Assembly: GCF_039534165.1 (NCBI RefSeq) | Contig: NZ_BAAAUX010000045.1 | Location: forward strand, 74,516-138,515 | Origin: Saccharopolyspora_D taberi | GTDB lineage: Bacteria; Actinomycetota; Actinomycetes; Mycobacteriales; Pseudonocardiaceae | Length of the DNA stretch: 64,000 bases | Direction: 5' to 3' | In this document: in pieces, positions 23,132 through 31,432 of the stretch | Layout: the number at the start of each line of letters is the position of its first letter | Position numbering within the stretch: the first letter of the stretch is position 1 | Made by a program: the position numbers and the translations under genes | The notes under the pieces: model-generated | Seen by the model: only the letters and a program-made list of their open reading frames with translations | Told to the model about the DNA's origin: nothing | Database searches by the model: none

Positions 23132-24138
23132 CCGAGCGAAAAGGCGGCCTCGGCCGTGGCCTCGCCGCGTTGATCCCGAGCGGCCCGCCCGCCGAAGGCG
23201 GGCCGAACGGGGTTGCCGTCCGCGGGGCCGGATTCGGGACCCCGCCCTCCCCCGCCTCCACTCCGGCTACCGCTTCCGCGGAGCCCGAGGTTTCACGTGA
23301 AACCAGCGGAGAGGTGGCCGGGGCCGTCTACCGCGAGGTCGACATCTCGGCGATCACGCCGAACCCGAAGCAGCCGCGGCAGGTCTTCGACGAGGAGGCG
23401 CTGAGCGAGCTGGAGCACTCGATCCGCGAGTTCGGCCTGATGCAGCCGATCGTCATCCGCGAGGTCGGGGCCGACCAGTTCGAGCTCATCATGGGCGAGC
23501 GCCGGTGGCGCGCGGCGCAGCGAGCGGGCCTGGAGGTCATTCCGGCGATCGTCCGGCAGACGCAGGACGACGCGCTGCTGCGGGACGCGCTGCTGGAGAA
23601 CATCCACCGGGTGCAGCTGAACCCGCTGGAGGAAGCGGCGGCGTACCAGCAGCTGCTGGACGAGTTCGACGTGACGCACGACGAGCTGGCCGACCGCATC
23701 GGACGCAGCCGACCGGTCATCACGAACACGATCCGCCTGCTGCGCCTGCCGATGCCGGTGCAGCGGCGCGTCGCTGCGGGTGTGCTCTCGGCCGGTCATG
23801 CTCGCGCGCTCCTGAGCCTGGAAGAGCCGAACGGTCAGGAGGAGCTGGCTTCGCGGATCGTCGCGGAGGGGCTGTCGGTGCGAGCCACCGAGGAAGCCGT
23901 GACGCTGAAGAAGAGCGAGGCGCCGGCGAAGCCGAAGCAGACAGCGCGCAAGCAGCTCCAGGCCCCCGGCCTCCAGGGACTGGCGGAGCGGATGTCGGAT
24001 CGGCTGGACACCAAGGTGAAGGTCGAGCTGGGACGCCGGAAGGGCCGGATCGTGATCGAGTTCGGCTCGGTCGACGACCTGGAGCGGCTCGGCGAGTTGA
24101 TCTTGAACGAAAAGGGCCGCGAATCCCGTGATCAATAA
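23128..24138 (+). CDS. parB: Chromosome partitioning protein ParB
   Basis: CTPase clamp protein (336 aa) that binds parS and spreads along DNA. The ATG overlaps the parA stop (ATGA) and gives MTERKGGLGRGLAALIP, the ParA-stimulating N-terminus with its conserved Arg/Gly motif. The CTP-binding motifs are GERRWRAAQRAG and ENIHRVQLNPLEEA. The helix-turn-helix is THDELADRIGRSRPVITN. The C-terminal dimerisation domain ends VIEFGSVDDLERLG. The linker at about residues 55-59 is VSRET, encoded by a perfect parS, so the gene carries its own binding site. It is convergent with the ddl-like gene. Confidence 0.97.
   Translation: MTERKGGLGRGLAALIPSGPPAEGGPNGVAVRGAGFGTPPSPASTPATASAEPEVSRETSGEVAGAVYREVDISAITPNPKQPRQVFDEEALSELEHSIREFGLMQPIVIREVGADQFELIMGERRWRAAQRAGLEVIPAIVRQTQDDALLRDALLENIHRVQLNPLEEAAAYQQLLDEFDVTHDELADRIGRSRPVITNTIRLLRLPMPVQRRVAAGVLSAGHARALLSLEEPNGQEELASRIVAEGLSVRATEEAVTLKKSEAPAKPKQTARKQLQAPGLQGLAERMSDRLDTKVKVELGRRKGRIVIEFGSVDDLERLGELILNEKGRESRDQ
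23290..23303. other. parS: parS site 4 (inside parB)
   Basis: Perfect GTTTCACGTGAAAC within the parB coding sequence, read as VSRET in the poorly conserved linker after the N-terminal motif. Confidence 0.95.
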
Positions 24139-24212
24139 CCCTGGGGTCTTTCGTCACGGTGACGATCAATAGAACTGGACAAATCTGGCGCTTCAGAGGG
24201 CTGGAACGCAAA

Positions 24213-24239
24213 CAGGGCCCGCCGGATCGGCGGGCCCTG
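24213..24239. terminator. Bidirectional terminator between parB and the ddl-like gene
   Basis: A 12-bp perfect stem, CAGGGCCCGCCG (24213-24224) with CGGCGGGCCCTG (24228-24239), and a 3-base loop. It is followed by TTTCA on the plus strand and TTTGCG on the minus. Its last two bases are also the first two of parS site 5. Confidence 0.9.
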
Positions 24240-24253
24240 TTTCACGTGAAACA
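24238..24253. other. parS: parS site 5
   Basis: Perfect TGTTTCACGTGAAACA, abutting the terminator stem and ending one base before the ddl-like gene's stop codon. Confidence 0.96.
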
Positions 24254-25201
24254 TCAGCCCCGGGAGATCGCTCGTTCCACGAGCGTCGCGAAGACCTCTC
24301 CCAGAGACCGGTCGGCGGCCTCGATCGCCATCGGCAGCAGCGAGGTCTCGGTCAGCCCGGGCGAGACGTTCACTTCGAGGAAGTGGACCGTGCCGTCGCG
24401 GTCGATGATCGCGTCGGTCCGGGACACGTCGCGCAGGCCGAGCAGCCGGTGCGCGGCGACCGCGAGTTCCCCGGCCGCCGCCGCGGTCTCCTCCGGGAGC
24501 TCCGCGGGAGCGCGGTAAGTGGTGAGGCCGGCCGTGTAACGGGCGGTGTAGTCGTAGACGCCGTTGGCCGCCTCGATCTGGACGGCGGGCAGCGCCGTCG
24601 GTCCGTCCGGTCCGTCGAGGACGCCGATGGCGACCTCGGTCCCCTCGATGAACTGCTCGACCAGAACGGTGTCGCCGTAGGACAGCGCGCCCACCATCGC
24701 GGAGGGCAGATCGGCGGCGTCGCGCACGACGTGCGCGCCGAGCGCCGAGCCGCCCTGGTCGGGCTTGAGCATCAGCGGCAGGCCGAGCTTCGCGACAAGT
24801 GCGTCGAGCACCGCCTGGGCGCCGAGCTCGCGGAACGTCGAGTGCGGGAGCACGACCCAGTCCGGCGTGGCGAGCCCGGCCCGGGCCAGCTCCGCTTTCG
24901 CGGTCGGCTTGTCCCACGCGCGTCGGCAGGCGCGGGGGTCGGTGCCGACGTACGGGATGCCGAACATGTCCAGCACCGACTGGACCGCCCCGTTCTCCCC
25001 CTCGCCACCGTGCAGCGCGACGACGACCGCGTCCGGCCGCTCCTGCGAGATCCGGGACAGCAGGCGGGAGTCGGCATCCCACTCCGCGACGGTGACGCCG
25101 ACGGAGCGCAGCGCCGCGGACAGGCGGCGGCCGGACCGCAGCGAAACCTCACGCTCGTGCGACAGCCCTCCGGCCAGCACGGCGACCCAGCGATCGGACA
25201 C
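24254..25201 (-). CDS. ddl: D-alanine--D-alanine ligase family protein
   Basis: ATP-grasp enzyme (315 aa) predicted to join two D-Ala residues for peptidoglycan precursor synthesis. The GTG start at 25201 gives MSDRWVAVLAGGLSHEREVSLRSG, the Ddl N-terminal glycine motif with Glu and Ser. Other family segments are VALHGGEGENGAVQSVLDMFGIPYVG, LMLKPDQGGSALGAHVV (P-loop of the grasp fold), VLVEQFIEGTEVAIGV and FLEVNVSPGLTETSLLPM with the metal ligands. It is shorter than the main Ddl of about 360 residues, so it may be a second ligase or prefer another D-amino acid. It is convergent with parB. Confidence 0.88.
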   Translation of the reverse strand: MSDRWVAVLAGGLSHEREVSLRSGRRLSAALRSVGVTVAEWDADSRLLSRISQERPDAVVVALHGGEGENGAVQSVLDMFGIPYVGTDPRACRRAWDKPTAKAELARAGLATPDWVVLPHSTFRELGAQAVLDALVAKLGLPLMLKPDQGGSALGAHVVRDAADLPSAMVGALSYGDTVLVEQFIEGTEVAIGVLDGPDGPTALPAVQIEAANGVYDYTARYTAGLTTYRAPAELPEETAAAAGELAVAAHRLLGLRDVSRTDAIIDRDGTVHFLEVNVSPGLTETSLLPMAIEAADRSLGEVFATLVERAISRG

Positions 25202-25300
25202 TCTTCGAACACCCCTGAAACTGACAGGTCCACTGTGCACGTGGCGCGAACACCACTGCACAGTGGACCGAACGGCTGGAAATCGTTGGTGCGGAACAGA

Positions 25301-26638
25301 TTACGCGGTGTCCGGCGACGGAGCCTGCGGGCCCGGCACCGCTCGCTGGGGAACCGACCCGAAGGTGCGCACCAGCTCCATCTCGTCGGTCAGCGTGTTG
25401 GCCAGCCGCCGCACGCCCTCCCGGATGCGTTCCGGTGTCGGGTAGCAGAACGACAGGCGCATCTGCCGGCTGCCGAGCTGGTCGGCGTAGAAGCCGGTGC
25501 CCGACGCGTAGGCGACCCGCTGGGTCACCGCGCGCGGGAGCATCGCCTTGGTGTCCACGCCCTCCGGGGCGGTGAGCCACACGTAGAACCCGCCGTCCGG
25601 CCGGGTCCACGAGCAGCCCGCGGGCATGTGCTGTTCGAGCGCGCCGAGCATCGCGTCCCGGCGCTCCCGGTACTGCTCCTGGAAGACCTTGATCTGGCCC
25701 TGCCAGTCGTGCGAGCTGAGGTAGCGGGACACGATCATCTGGTTCAGTGTGGGCGGGCACAGCGTGGCCGACTCGGCGGCCAGGACCAGCTTCTCCCGCA
25801 CCGCGTGCGGCGCCAGCACCCAGCCGACCCGCAGGCCGGACGCGAAGGTCTTGGAGAACGAGCCGAGGTAGACCACGTTGTCCGGGTCGAGGCTGCGCAG
25901 CGCCGGGTAGGTCTGGCCGTCGAAGCCGAGCAGGCCGTACGGGTTGTCCTCCAGCACCAGGATGCCGTGGTTGCGGCAGATCTCCAGGACCTCCGCCCGC
26001 CGCTGCACGGCGAGCGTGACACCGCCCGGGTTGTGGAAGTTCGGGATCGTGTAGAGGAACTTGATGCGCTTGCCCTTGGCGGTCACGTCCCGGATCGCCT
26101 GGCGCAGCGCCTCCGGCTGGAGGCCGTCGTCGTCCATCGCGACGTGCACGACGTCGGCCTGGTAGGCGGTGAACGAGCCGAGCGCGCCGACGTAGGACGG
26201 GCCCTCGGCGAGGACCACGTCGCCCGGGTCGCAGAAGATGCGGGTGACCATGTCGAGCGCCATCTGGGAGCCGACGGTCACCATCACGTCGTCGGGGTGG
26301 GCGGAGATGCCCTCCAGCGCCATGATCTCGCAGATCTGCTCGCGCAGTTCCGGCACGCCGTGCGCGGAGCCGTACTGCAGCGCGGCCTGGCCGTCCGCGG
26401 AGATCAGGCGGGCGACCTCGCCGGCGATCGAGTCGAGCGGGAGCGCGGCGAGGTTGGGCATGCCGCCTGCCAGCGAGACCACCTCGGGGCGGCTGGCCAC
26501 GGCGAACAGAGCTCGGATCTCGGAGGCCGTCATACCTGCGGTGCGCTGGGCGTAGCGGTCCAGGTGCGCATCGAGGTTGCGTGCCGCTCCCTGCTTGTCG
26601 AGGGTGCGGTCGGTCGGCTGGCTTCCTTGATCTGGCAT
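25301..26638 (-). CDS. PLP-dependent aminotransferase, class I/II (2-aminoadipate type)
   Basis: Fold-type I PLP enzyme of 445 aa. The ATG at 26638, after GGAGCG, gives MPDQGSQPTD. The core starts with VVSLAGGMPNLAALP, a motif typical of the LysN/2-aminoadipate and MocR-related aminotransferases. The PLP-binding Lys lies in YLGSFSKTFASGLRVGWV, with the upstream LYTIPNFHNPGG (Asn) and VLEDNPYGLL (Asp). The Arg binding the substrate carboxylate is expected in RLSFCYPTPERIREG. Substrate cannot be fixed: aromatic, branched or aminoadipate are possible. Its promoter contains a palindrome between -35 and -10. Confidence 0.88.
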   Translation of the reverse strand: MPDQGSQPTDRTLDKQGAARNLDAHLDRYAQRTAGMTASEIRALFAVASRPEVVSLAGGMPNLAALPLDSIAGEVARLISADGQAALQYGSAHGVPELREQICEIMALEGISAHPDDVMVTVGSQMALDMVTRIFCDPGDVVLAEGPSYVGALGSFTAYQADVVHVAMDDDGLQPEALRQAIRDVTAKGKRIKFLYTIPNFHNPGGVTLAVQRRAEVLEICRNHGILVLEDNPYGLLGFDGQTYPALRSLDPDNVVYLGSFSKTFASGLRVGWVLAPHAVREKLVLAAESATLCPPTLNQMIVSRYLSSHDWQGQIKVFQEQYRERRDAMLGALEQHMPAGCSWTRPDGGFYVWLTAPEGVDTKAMLPRAVTQRVAYASGTGFYADQLGSRQMRLSFCYPTPERIREGVRRLANTLTDEMELVRTFGSVPQRAVPGPQAPSPDTA

Positions 26639-26699
26639 TCCGCGCTCCGGTTTCGTCGTGCGCTGTGGTGATCGTCTCCTGCTGGCGGACGATCGCGCG

Positions 26700-26725
26700 A
26701 TTCTAACCGTGTTATCGCGGTAACA
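26700..26725 (-). promoter_or_regulatory. Aminotransferase promoter with embedded palindrome
   Basis: On the minus strand TAGAAT (26700-26705) is a good -10. The palindrome TGTTA-N6-TAACA (26710-26725) occupies the spacer upstream. It lies 62 bases before the aminotransferase start and could be a repressor site; the -35 region is not clear. Confidence 0.45.
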
Positions 26726-26895
26726 GTGTCGTCGTGTAACGGGCGCCTCGCAGAAACCGGTCCGGCGGTAATCCATCTCACCCCATCGGGACTCGGTGCC
26801 GGGACCCGCGTACCTTCCGATGCCGGTGCTTGCGGCATATCCTGACCCCGTCCCGCGAGCTGCAGCGCGGGTCCTTGCGGGTGCCAGGAGGTCAG

Positions 26896-27531
26896 GTGTC
26901 GCGACGTGTAGTCGGCGTCACGCTGGACAACCTCGACCACCTGCCCCAGAGGTGCCGCCGGTGCGTGTACTGGGAACTGGCGCCGCACGTCCGGGAGCAG
27001 GCCGAGGAGTTCGGCGAGACCGATCTGGAAAAGGAAGCCTGGGTGTCCAGCGTGCTGCTGGAATGGGGCTCCTGCGGACGCATCATCTACGTCGACAACG
27101 TTCCCGCCGGATACGCGATGTACGCCCCGCCCGCCGCGGTGCCGCGAGCGGCCTCCTTCCCGACCGCCCCGGTCAGCGCGGACGCGGTGCTGCTGACCGC
27201 GCTGCGGATCTCGCCAGAGTTCGAGCAGGGCGGCCTGGGCCGGGTGCTGGTGCAGAACGTCGCCAAGGACCTGACCAAGCGCGGGGTGAAGGCGGTCGAG
27301 GCGTTCGCCGACCTCCAGGAGACGGCGCAGGGGTGCGTGATCCCGGCCGGGTTCCTCCAGCGGGTCGGCTTCAAGACGGTCCGGGCGCACCCGAAGTGGC
27401 CCCGGATGCGGCTCGAACTGCGGACCGCCATCTCCTGGAAGGAAGACGTCGAGGCGGCGCTGGAACGCCTGCTCGGCAGCGTCACCGTCAAGACCGCCGA
27501 GCCCGCGCTCGGCGGCGCCTTCGGGCGCTGA
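26896..27531 (+). CDS. GNAT family N-acetyltransferase (Rv3916c-like)
   Basis: Cytosolic acetyltransferase-like protein of 211 aa. The GTG at 26896 follows AGGAGGT and gives MSRRVVGVTLDNLDHL. It has a short cysteine motif, RCRRCVYWEL (about 17-26), kept in this actinobacterial family. The GNAT core includes VPAGYAMYAPP, LLTALRISPEFEQGGLGRVLVQ (acetyl-CoA binding Q/GxGxG/A region, here QGGLGR) and AFLQRVGFKTVR-like C-terminal strand sequence. It lies beside parB/ddl and cwlM as in M. tuberculosis Rv3915-Rv3917c. The acceptor substrate is unknown. A perfect parS follows the stop by three bases. Confidence 0.88.
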   Translation: MSRRVVGVTLDNLDHLPQRCRRCVYWELAPHVREQAEEFGETDLEKEAWVSSVLLEWGSCGRIIYVDNVPAGYAMYAPPAAVPRAASFPTAPVSADAVLLTALRISPEFEQGGLGRVLVQNVAKDLTKRGVKAVEAFADLQETAQGCVIPAGFLQRVGFKTVRAHPKWPRMRLELRTAISWKEDVEAALERLLGSVTVKTAEPALGGAFGR

Positions 27532-27534
27532 CCG

Positions 27535-27548
27535 GTTTCACGTGAAAC
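27535..27548. other. parS: parS site 6
   Basis: Perfect GTTTCACGTGAAAC, three bases after the GNAT stop codon and the most distal site seen, about 11.7 kb from the oriC boxes. It lies between two convergent genes. Confidence 0.95.
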
Positions 27549-27633
27549 AACGGCTCAGAAGGCCGGACAGGATCCGAAGGACGCTCGCCTCGGTTCGGGT
27601 GTGACCAGGGCCGGTCGCACGCTGAGAGCGGGC

Positions 27634-28785
27634 TCAGGCGCCTTCCGCGCGGGCCAGCTCGTGGCGCAGCAGGTCGTCGAAGGTGAAGGTGCCCGTGGGC
27701 TGGTCGTCCTTGCCCAGCAGGTACAGGCGCTTGACCGCCACCAGCAGGCCCTCGGCGATGATGTCGCGGAACCGCGGGTCGAGCAGGCGGTTGCGGTCGT
27801 CGGCGTTGGTCAGGTAGCCGATCTCGATCCGCACCGCGGGCATCCGGGTCAGCCGCAGCACCTCCCAGGTCTTGGGGTGCGTGCGGCAGTCGCGCATGCC
27901 GGTACGCGCGACGATCTCGCGCTGGAGGAAGCCGGCCAGGGCCTCGCCGACGGTCGAGGTGGTGCCGTTGCCGGTGCCGAAGTGGAAGCTCGCGACGCCC
28001 TGCGCGAGCGGCGACGCGTTGCCGTCGGTGTGCAGGGACAGGAACATGTCCGCGCCCGCCTCGTTGGCGAACCGCGCCCGCTCCGCGTCCGGCGGGCAGG
28101 CGTTCGGGCCGCGCGAGATCAGCGCCTCCATGCCGGTGGCGACCATCCGGCCCTCCAGCCTGCGGGCCAGGTCCCACACCAGGTCGGCCTCGGAGACCCC
28201 GCCGACGCAGACGCCGCGGTCGGCGCCGCCGTGCCCGGGGTCGATCACGATCCGCTTGCCGCGCAGGCGGGGACCGGAGCGGCGCACCTTCTCCTGCTCC
28301 CGCAGGAACACCGGGCGCCCGCCGCGGACCTTCGGCGCGAGCTGCTTGAGCGCGCGCAGGGTGGCCGGGCCGCAGATGCCGTCCGAGTTGAGGCCGTAGT
28401 CGCGCTGGAAGCTGCGCAGGGCCTGCTCGGTCTCGTGGCCGAAGATGCCGTCCGGGCGGCCCGCGTCGTAACCGAGTTCGAGCAGGCGCTCCTGGAGGGC
28501 GAAGACGTCGTCGCCGCTGACCGGCTTGGAGACCAGGAAGGCCAGCGAGCGGTCGCCGAGCCGCCAGCGGGCGTCGGTCAGCGCGCGGTAGGTGGCCGGG
28601 CCCACCACGCCGTCGGTGATGAGACCTCGCTGTTGCTGGAAGACCCGGACCGCGTGTTCCACCGCTGCGTCGAAAGTGGCGGGGCCGGGGCGCCCGTTCG
28701 GGGCCGGGAGCAGACCCAGCGCAGCAAGAGTGTTCTTGATCTCGGCAACGGCCGGACCGACGTCACCGCGGTGGAGCAGCTGCAT
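27634..28785 (-). CDS. cwlM: CwlM-like peptidoglycan regulator (amidase_3 with two peptidoglycan-binding domains)
   Basis: A 383-aa protein built like mycobacterial CwlM: two N-terminal peptidoglycan-binding_1 domains (about 1-75 and 85-155, with GPATFDAAVEHAVRVFQQ and DGIFGHETEQALRSFQRD) and a C-terminal N-acetylmuramoyl-L-alanine amidase (amidase_3) domain. No signal peptide is seen, in line with CwlM acting in the cytoplasm, where its phosphorylated form stimulates MurA. The His-Glu-His-Glu zinc positions look kept (DPGHGG, VSEADLVW, SLHTDG, IEIGYLTN), so catalysis cannot be excluded. It is co-oriented with trxBA, with a terminator between. Confidence 0.92.
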   Translation of the reverse strand: MQLLHRGDVGPAVAEIKNTLAALGLLPAPNGRPGPATFDAAVEHAVRVFQQQRGLITDGVVGPATYRALTDARWRLGDRSLAFLVSKPVSGDDVFALQERLLELGYDAGRPDGIFGHETEQALRSFQRDYGLNSDGICGPATLRALKQLAPKVRGGRPVFLREQEKVRRSGPRLRGKRIVIDPGHGGADRGVCVGGVSEADLVWDLARRLEGRMVATGMEALISRGPNACPPDAERARFANEAGADMFLSLHTDGNASPLAQGVASFHFGTGNGTTSTVGEALAGFLQREIVARTGMRDCRTHPKTWEVLRLTRMPAVRIEIGYLTNADDRNRLLDPRFRDIIAEGLLVAVKRLYLLGKDDQPTGTFTFDDLLRHELARAEGA

Positions 28786-28995
28786 GCACTCCTCGCTCGA
28801 TTCAGGCGTCGGTGCGGGACCGACGCGAAGGATGGTCCTAGTCCCCCGGTGTCCTTCTGTGGTGTGACCCGGATGTGCCCCGGAGCCACTGGCTCATTGT
28901 GCCTTGCCCGTCGCGCAGCGGCGCTGCGGCCCATCGACGACTGCGGGGAAGCGCGGGACCTGCGGGTGCGCACCTGATCGCGCGCAGTGCGCGAA

Positions 28996-29045
28996 AACGC
29001 GGTCCTGCCACTCCACCCATATCGGATGGACGGCAGGACCGCGTT
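28996..29045 (-). terminator. Terminator of the trxBA operon
   Basis: A 14-bp perfect stem, AACGCGGTCCTGCC (28996-29009) with GGCAGGACCGCGTT (29032-29045), encloses an internal TCCA/TGGA pairing. On the minus strand it lies 40 bases after the trxA stop. Confidence 0.9.
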
Positions 29046-29084
29046 AGTCGGTTGCGTCGGATCGCGTCCGACCTCACAGCTGGA

Positions 29085-29411
29085 TCAGATGAAGTCCGCC
29101 AGGTCGGACAGCAGCGCGGCCTTCGGCTTGGCGCCGACGATCTGCTTGACCGGCTCGCCGTTGGAGAACACCAGCAGGGTCGGGACCGACATCACCTGGT
29201 AGTCGCGCTGCAGCTGGGGGTTCTTGTCGATGTCGAGCTTGGCGATCTTGAGCTTGTCGCCGTGCTCTCCGGCGATCTCCTCCAGCACCGGCGCGACCAT
29301 CTTGCACGGTCCGCACCACGTCGCCCAGAAGTCGACGAGGACGGGCTTGTCGCTGTCGAGGACCTCGGACTTGAAGGTGTCGGTGTCGACGGTCACGGTG
29401 TTGCCGGCCAT
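29085..29411 (-). CDS. trxA: Thioredoxin
   Basis: Cytosolic disulfide reductant of 108 aa. The ATG at 29411 follows GGGAG and gives MAGNTVTVDTDTF. The active site is WCGPC, with Cys33 and Cys36, and the cis-proline loop is MSVPTLLVFSNGE. Fold, length and the buried Asp of VDFWATWC are typical. It is 38 bases after trxB and is recharged by it with NADPH. A SigR-type promoter precedes trxB, so both should rise under thiol oxidation. Confidence 0.97.
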   Translation of the reverse strand: MAGNTVTVDTDTFKSEVLDSDKPVLVDFWATWCGPCKMVAPVLEEIAGEHGDKLKIAKLDIDKNPQLQRDYQVMSVPTLLVFSNGEPVKQIVGAKPKAALLSDLADFI

Positions 29412-29449
29412 GTTCTGCTCCCTTGTTTCGGTGGGGGGTTTGCGGTTGT

Positions 29450-30448
29450 TCAGAGGGTGGTGACCTGGGCGGCGTAGCCGCCGCCGACGAACTCGGAGGC
29501 CATCTCCGCGGTCGGCGCGGCCTCCTGCTCGGCCAGCCACCGCTCGGCGTCGATGGCCGCCGCGCAGCCCGAGCCCGCCGCGGTCACGGCCTGGCGGTAG
29601 GTCTTGTCGACCAGGTCGCCCGCGGCGAACACACCCGGCAGCCGGGTGTGCGTGGTCGGTGCCTGCACCTGCACGTAACCCTCGTCGTCGACGTCGACCT
29701 GACCGCGCACGAGCTGGCTGCGCGGGTCGTGGCCGATCGCCAGGAACAGGCCGGTCACCGGCAGCTCCGACGCCTCGCCGGTCACGGTGTCGGCCAGCTT
29801 GACGCCGGACACCTTGCCCTCGCCCTCGACCTCGGTGACCTTGGCGTTGGTGATCCACTTGATCTTCTCGTTGGCCCGCGCGCGCTCCAGCATGATCTTG
29901 GACGCGCGGAACTCCTCGCGGCGGTGCACGATCGTCACCGAGCGGGCGAAGCGGGTCAGGAAGGTCGCCTCCTCCATCGCCGAGTCCCCGCCACCGACCA
30001 CGGCGATGTCGTGGTCGCGGAAGAAGAACCCGTCGCAGGTCGCGCAGGCCGACACGCCGTGACCCAGCAGCTCCTCCTCGCCGGGGACTCCGGTGTAGCG
30101 GGCAGCGGCCCCCATGGCCAGGATGATCGCCTTGGCCCGGTAGGTGACGCCGTTGGCGACGACGGTCTTGACCTCGCCCGCCAGTTCGAGCGACTCGACG
30201 TCCTCGGCGCGCAACTCGGCCCCGAAGCGCTCGGCCTGCGACCGCATCTGCTCCATCAGATCCGGCCCCATGATCCCTTCGCGGAACCCGGGGTAGTTCT
30301 CCACGTCGGTAGTGGTCATGAGCGCGCCGCCGAACTGGCTGCCCTCGAAGACCAGTGGTTCGAGCTCCGCTCGAGCGGCGTACACCGCAGCGGTGTAACC
30401 GGCCGGGCCGGAGCCCACGATGATCACATTGCGGACGTCGTCAGTCAC
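29450..30448 (-). CDS. trxB: Thioredoxin-disulfide reductase
   Basis: FAD/NADPH flavoenzyme (332 aa) that reduces thioredoxin. The FAD fold is VGSGPAGYTAAVYAAR (about 11-26). The redox-active pair is in SACATCDGFFFRD (Cys135 and Cys138). The NADPH motif is VVGGGDSAMEEATFL, and the second FAD motif is GVFAAGDLVDKTYRQ. The GTG start gives MTDDVRNVIIVG. It is first in the trxBA operon. Upstream, GGGAAC-N18-GTT matches the SigR/SigH promoter pattern known for trxBA in streptomycetes and mycobacteria. Confidence 0.97.
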   Translation of the reverse strand: MTDDVRNVIIVGSGPAGYTAAVYAARAELEPLVFEGSQFGGALMTTTDVENYPGFREGIMGPDLMEQMRSQAERFGAELRAEDVESLELAGEVKTVVANGVTYRAKAIILAMGAAARYTGVPGEEELLGHGVSACATCDGFFFRDHDIAVVGGGDSAMEEATFLTRFARSVTIVHRREEFRASKIMLERARANEKIKWITNAKVTEVEGEGKVSGVKLADTVTGEASELPVTGLFLAIGHDPRSQLVRGQVDVDDEGYVQVQAPTTHTRLPGVFAAGDLVDKTYRQAVTAAGSGCAAAIDAERWLAEQEAAPTAEMASEFVGGGYAAQVTTL

Positions 30449-30508
30449 CGTGCCCCTTCCGTATCGCGTCTCCCGCCGCGCCTCGTTCTGCGCGAACTTA
30501 TCTGGGTG

Positions 30509-30535
30509 AACGCGATCCTAGGCGGCTCTGTTCCC
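30509..30535 (-). promoter_or_regulatory. SigR/SigH-type promoter of trxBA
   Basis: On the minus strand GGGAAC (30530-30535) is followed by exactly 18 bases and GTT (30509-30511), reading from the GGAAC core. This fits the GGAAT-N18-GTT consensus of the thiol-stress sigma factor. It ends 60 bases before the trxB start codon. Confidence 0.8.
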
Positions 30536-30628
30536 GCACTTTTGGGCCAGTTGGGGCCTGTAGTTGAACTCACCACGCGTGTTGGGCCGGGTAGCCGACC
30601 GGTGACAGCCCGTCAGGAACAGCGAAAC

Positions 30629-30652
30629 GGGCCCGGGGAGCACCCCGGGCCC
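30629..30652 (-). terminator. Terminator of the sigM operon
   Basis: A 10-bp perfect stem, GGGCCCGGGG (30629-30638) with CCCCGGGCCC (30643-30652), and a 4-base loop. On the minus strand it lies 15 bases after the anti-sigma stop codon and is followed by GTTTCGC. Confidence 0.9.
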
Positions 30653-30667
30653 GCGCAGTGCTGCCGG

Positions 30668-31432
30668 TCAACCGCCGATGGTGGTGTCCGACATGACGGC
30701 CGGGTTGCCCGGGCCGCAGTCGGGGCCGACCGTTAAGAGCCGGAACCGGCCGATCCCGCCGCCTTGCAGGATCAGCAGCTGGCCCGGTTTGCCGTCGAGC
30801 GTGACCTCCCGCGCCCCCATCGGGTTCCCGCTGCGCACGCCGTTGGCCTGGAGGCAGCCGACGAGCTGCTTCGGGTCGGCCAGCGACGAGATGTACTGCG
30901 GCTTGTCCAGCGCCTCGGAGAACTCCTGCCCCTCCAGCCGGACCTCGCCCTGGAAGGCCAGCGGCGGAGGTCCGCTGGGAGTGCCCGCAGGCGGCTGCGC
31001 CGAGTTGGTGTCGCCCGGCCCGACCAGGCCGCTGGAGAACACCACGATCCCGGCGACCGCGGCGGCTGCTGCCAGGACCCCCGCGCCCAGCGTGAACCGG
31101 CGCCGCCTGCGCTGCTTGGCCGCGGCGAAGTCCACGACCTGGGCCTGCGGCTCGGCGGTCTCCGCCGACCACGCCTTGACCTCCGCCGCCAGCGCCGCGT
31201 CGATCTGCGCCGACACGTCGTCGGGGATCGTCAGCGGCGGCAGGTCGGAGAGGTCGGACGTGGTGGCGTCCAGCGCGGCCAGGACCTCCCTGGCCTCCGG
31301 GTCCTCCTGGATCTGGACCCGCACCCGGTCCGAGGTCTCCTGGTCGAGCACTCCGGCGTGGAAATCAGCCAGGAGATCCAGGGACCACGGTGGGCCCTGC
31401 GGCGCCCCCGAGCGCCGTTCTTCGCCACTCAT
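30668..31432 (-). CDS. rsmA: Anti-sigma-M factor, RsmA-like
   Basis: Single-pass membrane anti-sigma factor (254 aa) expected to hold SigM inactive. The cytoplasmic N-terminus (about 1-115) has LDLLADFHAGVLDQET, the conserved start of SigM-type anti-sigma domains. It has no HxxxCxxC zinc motif. After RRRRRFTLGAG comes one membrane helix (VLAAAAAVAGIVVFSSG). The extracytoplasmic part has a Pro-rich linker and a domain with two Cys (LVGCLQANG and VGPDCGPGN), which could form a disulfide. Its start overlaps the sigM stop by four bases. It corresponds to Rv3912. Confidence 0.88.
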   Translation of the reverse strand: MSGEERRSGAPQGPPWSLDLLADFHAGVLDQETSDRVRVQIQEDPEAREVLAALDATTSDLSDLPPLTIPDDVSAQIDAALAAEVKAWSAETAEPQAQVVDFAAAKQRRRRRFTLGAGVLAAAAAVAGIVVFSSGLVGPGDTNSAQPPAGTPSGPPPLAFQGEVRLEGQEFSEALDKPQYISSLADPKQLVGCLQANGVRSGNPMGAREVTLDGKPGQLLILQGGGIGRFRLLTVGPDCGPGNPAVMSDTTIGG

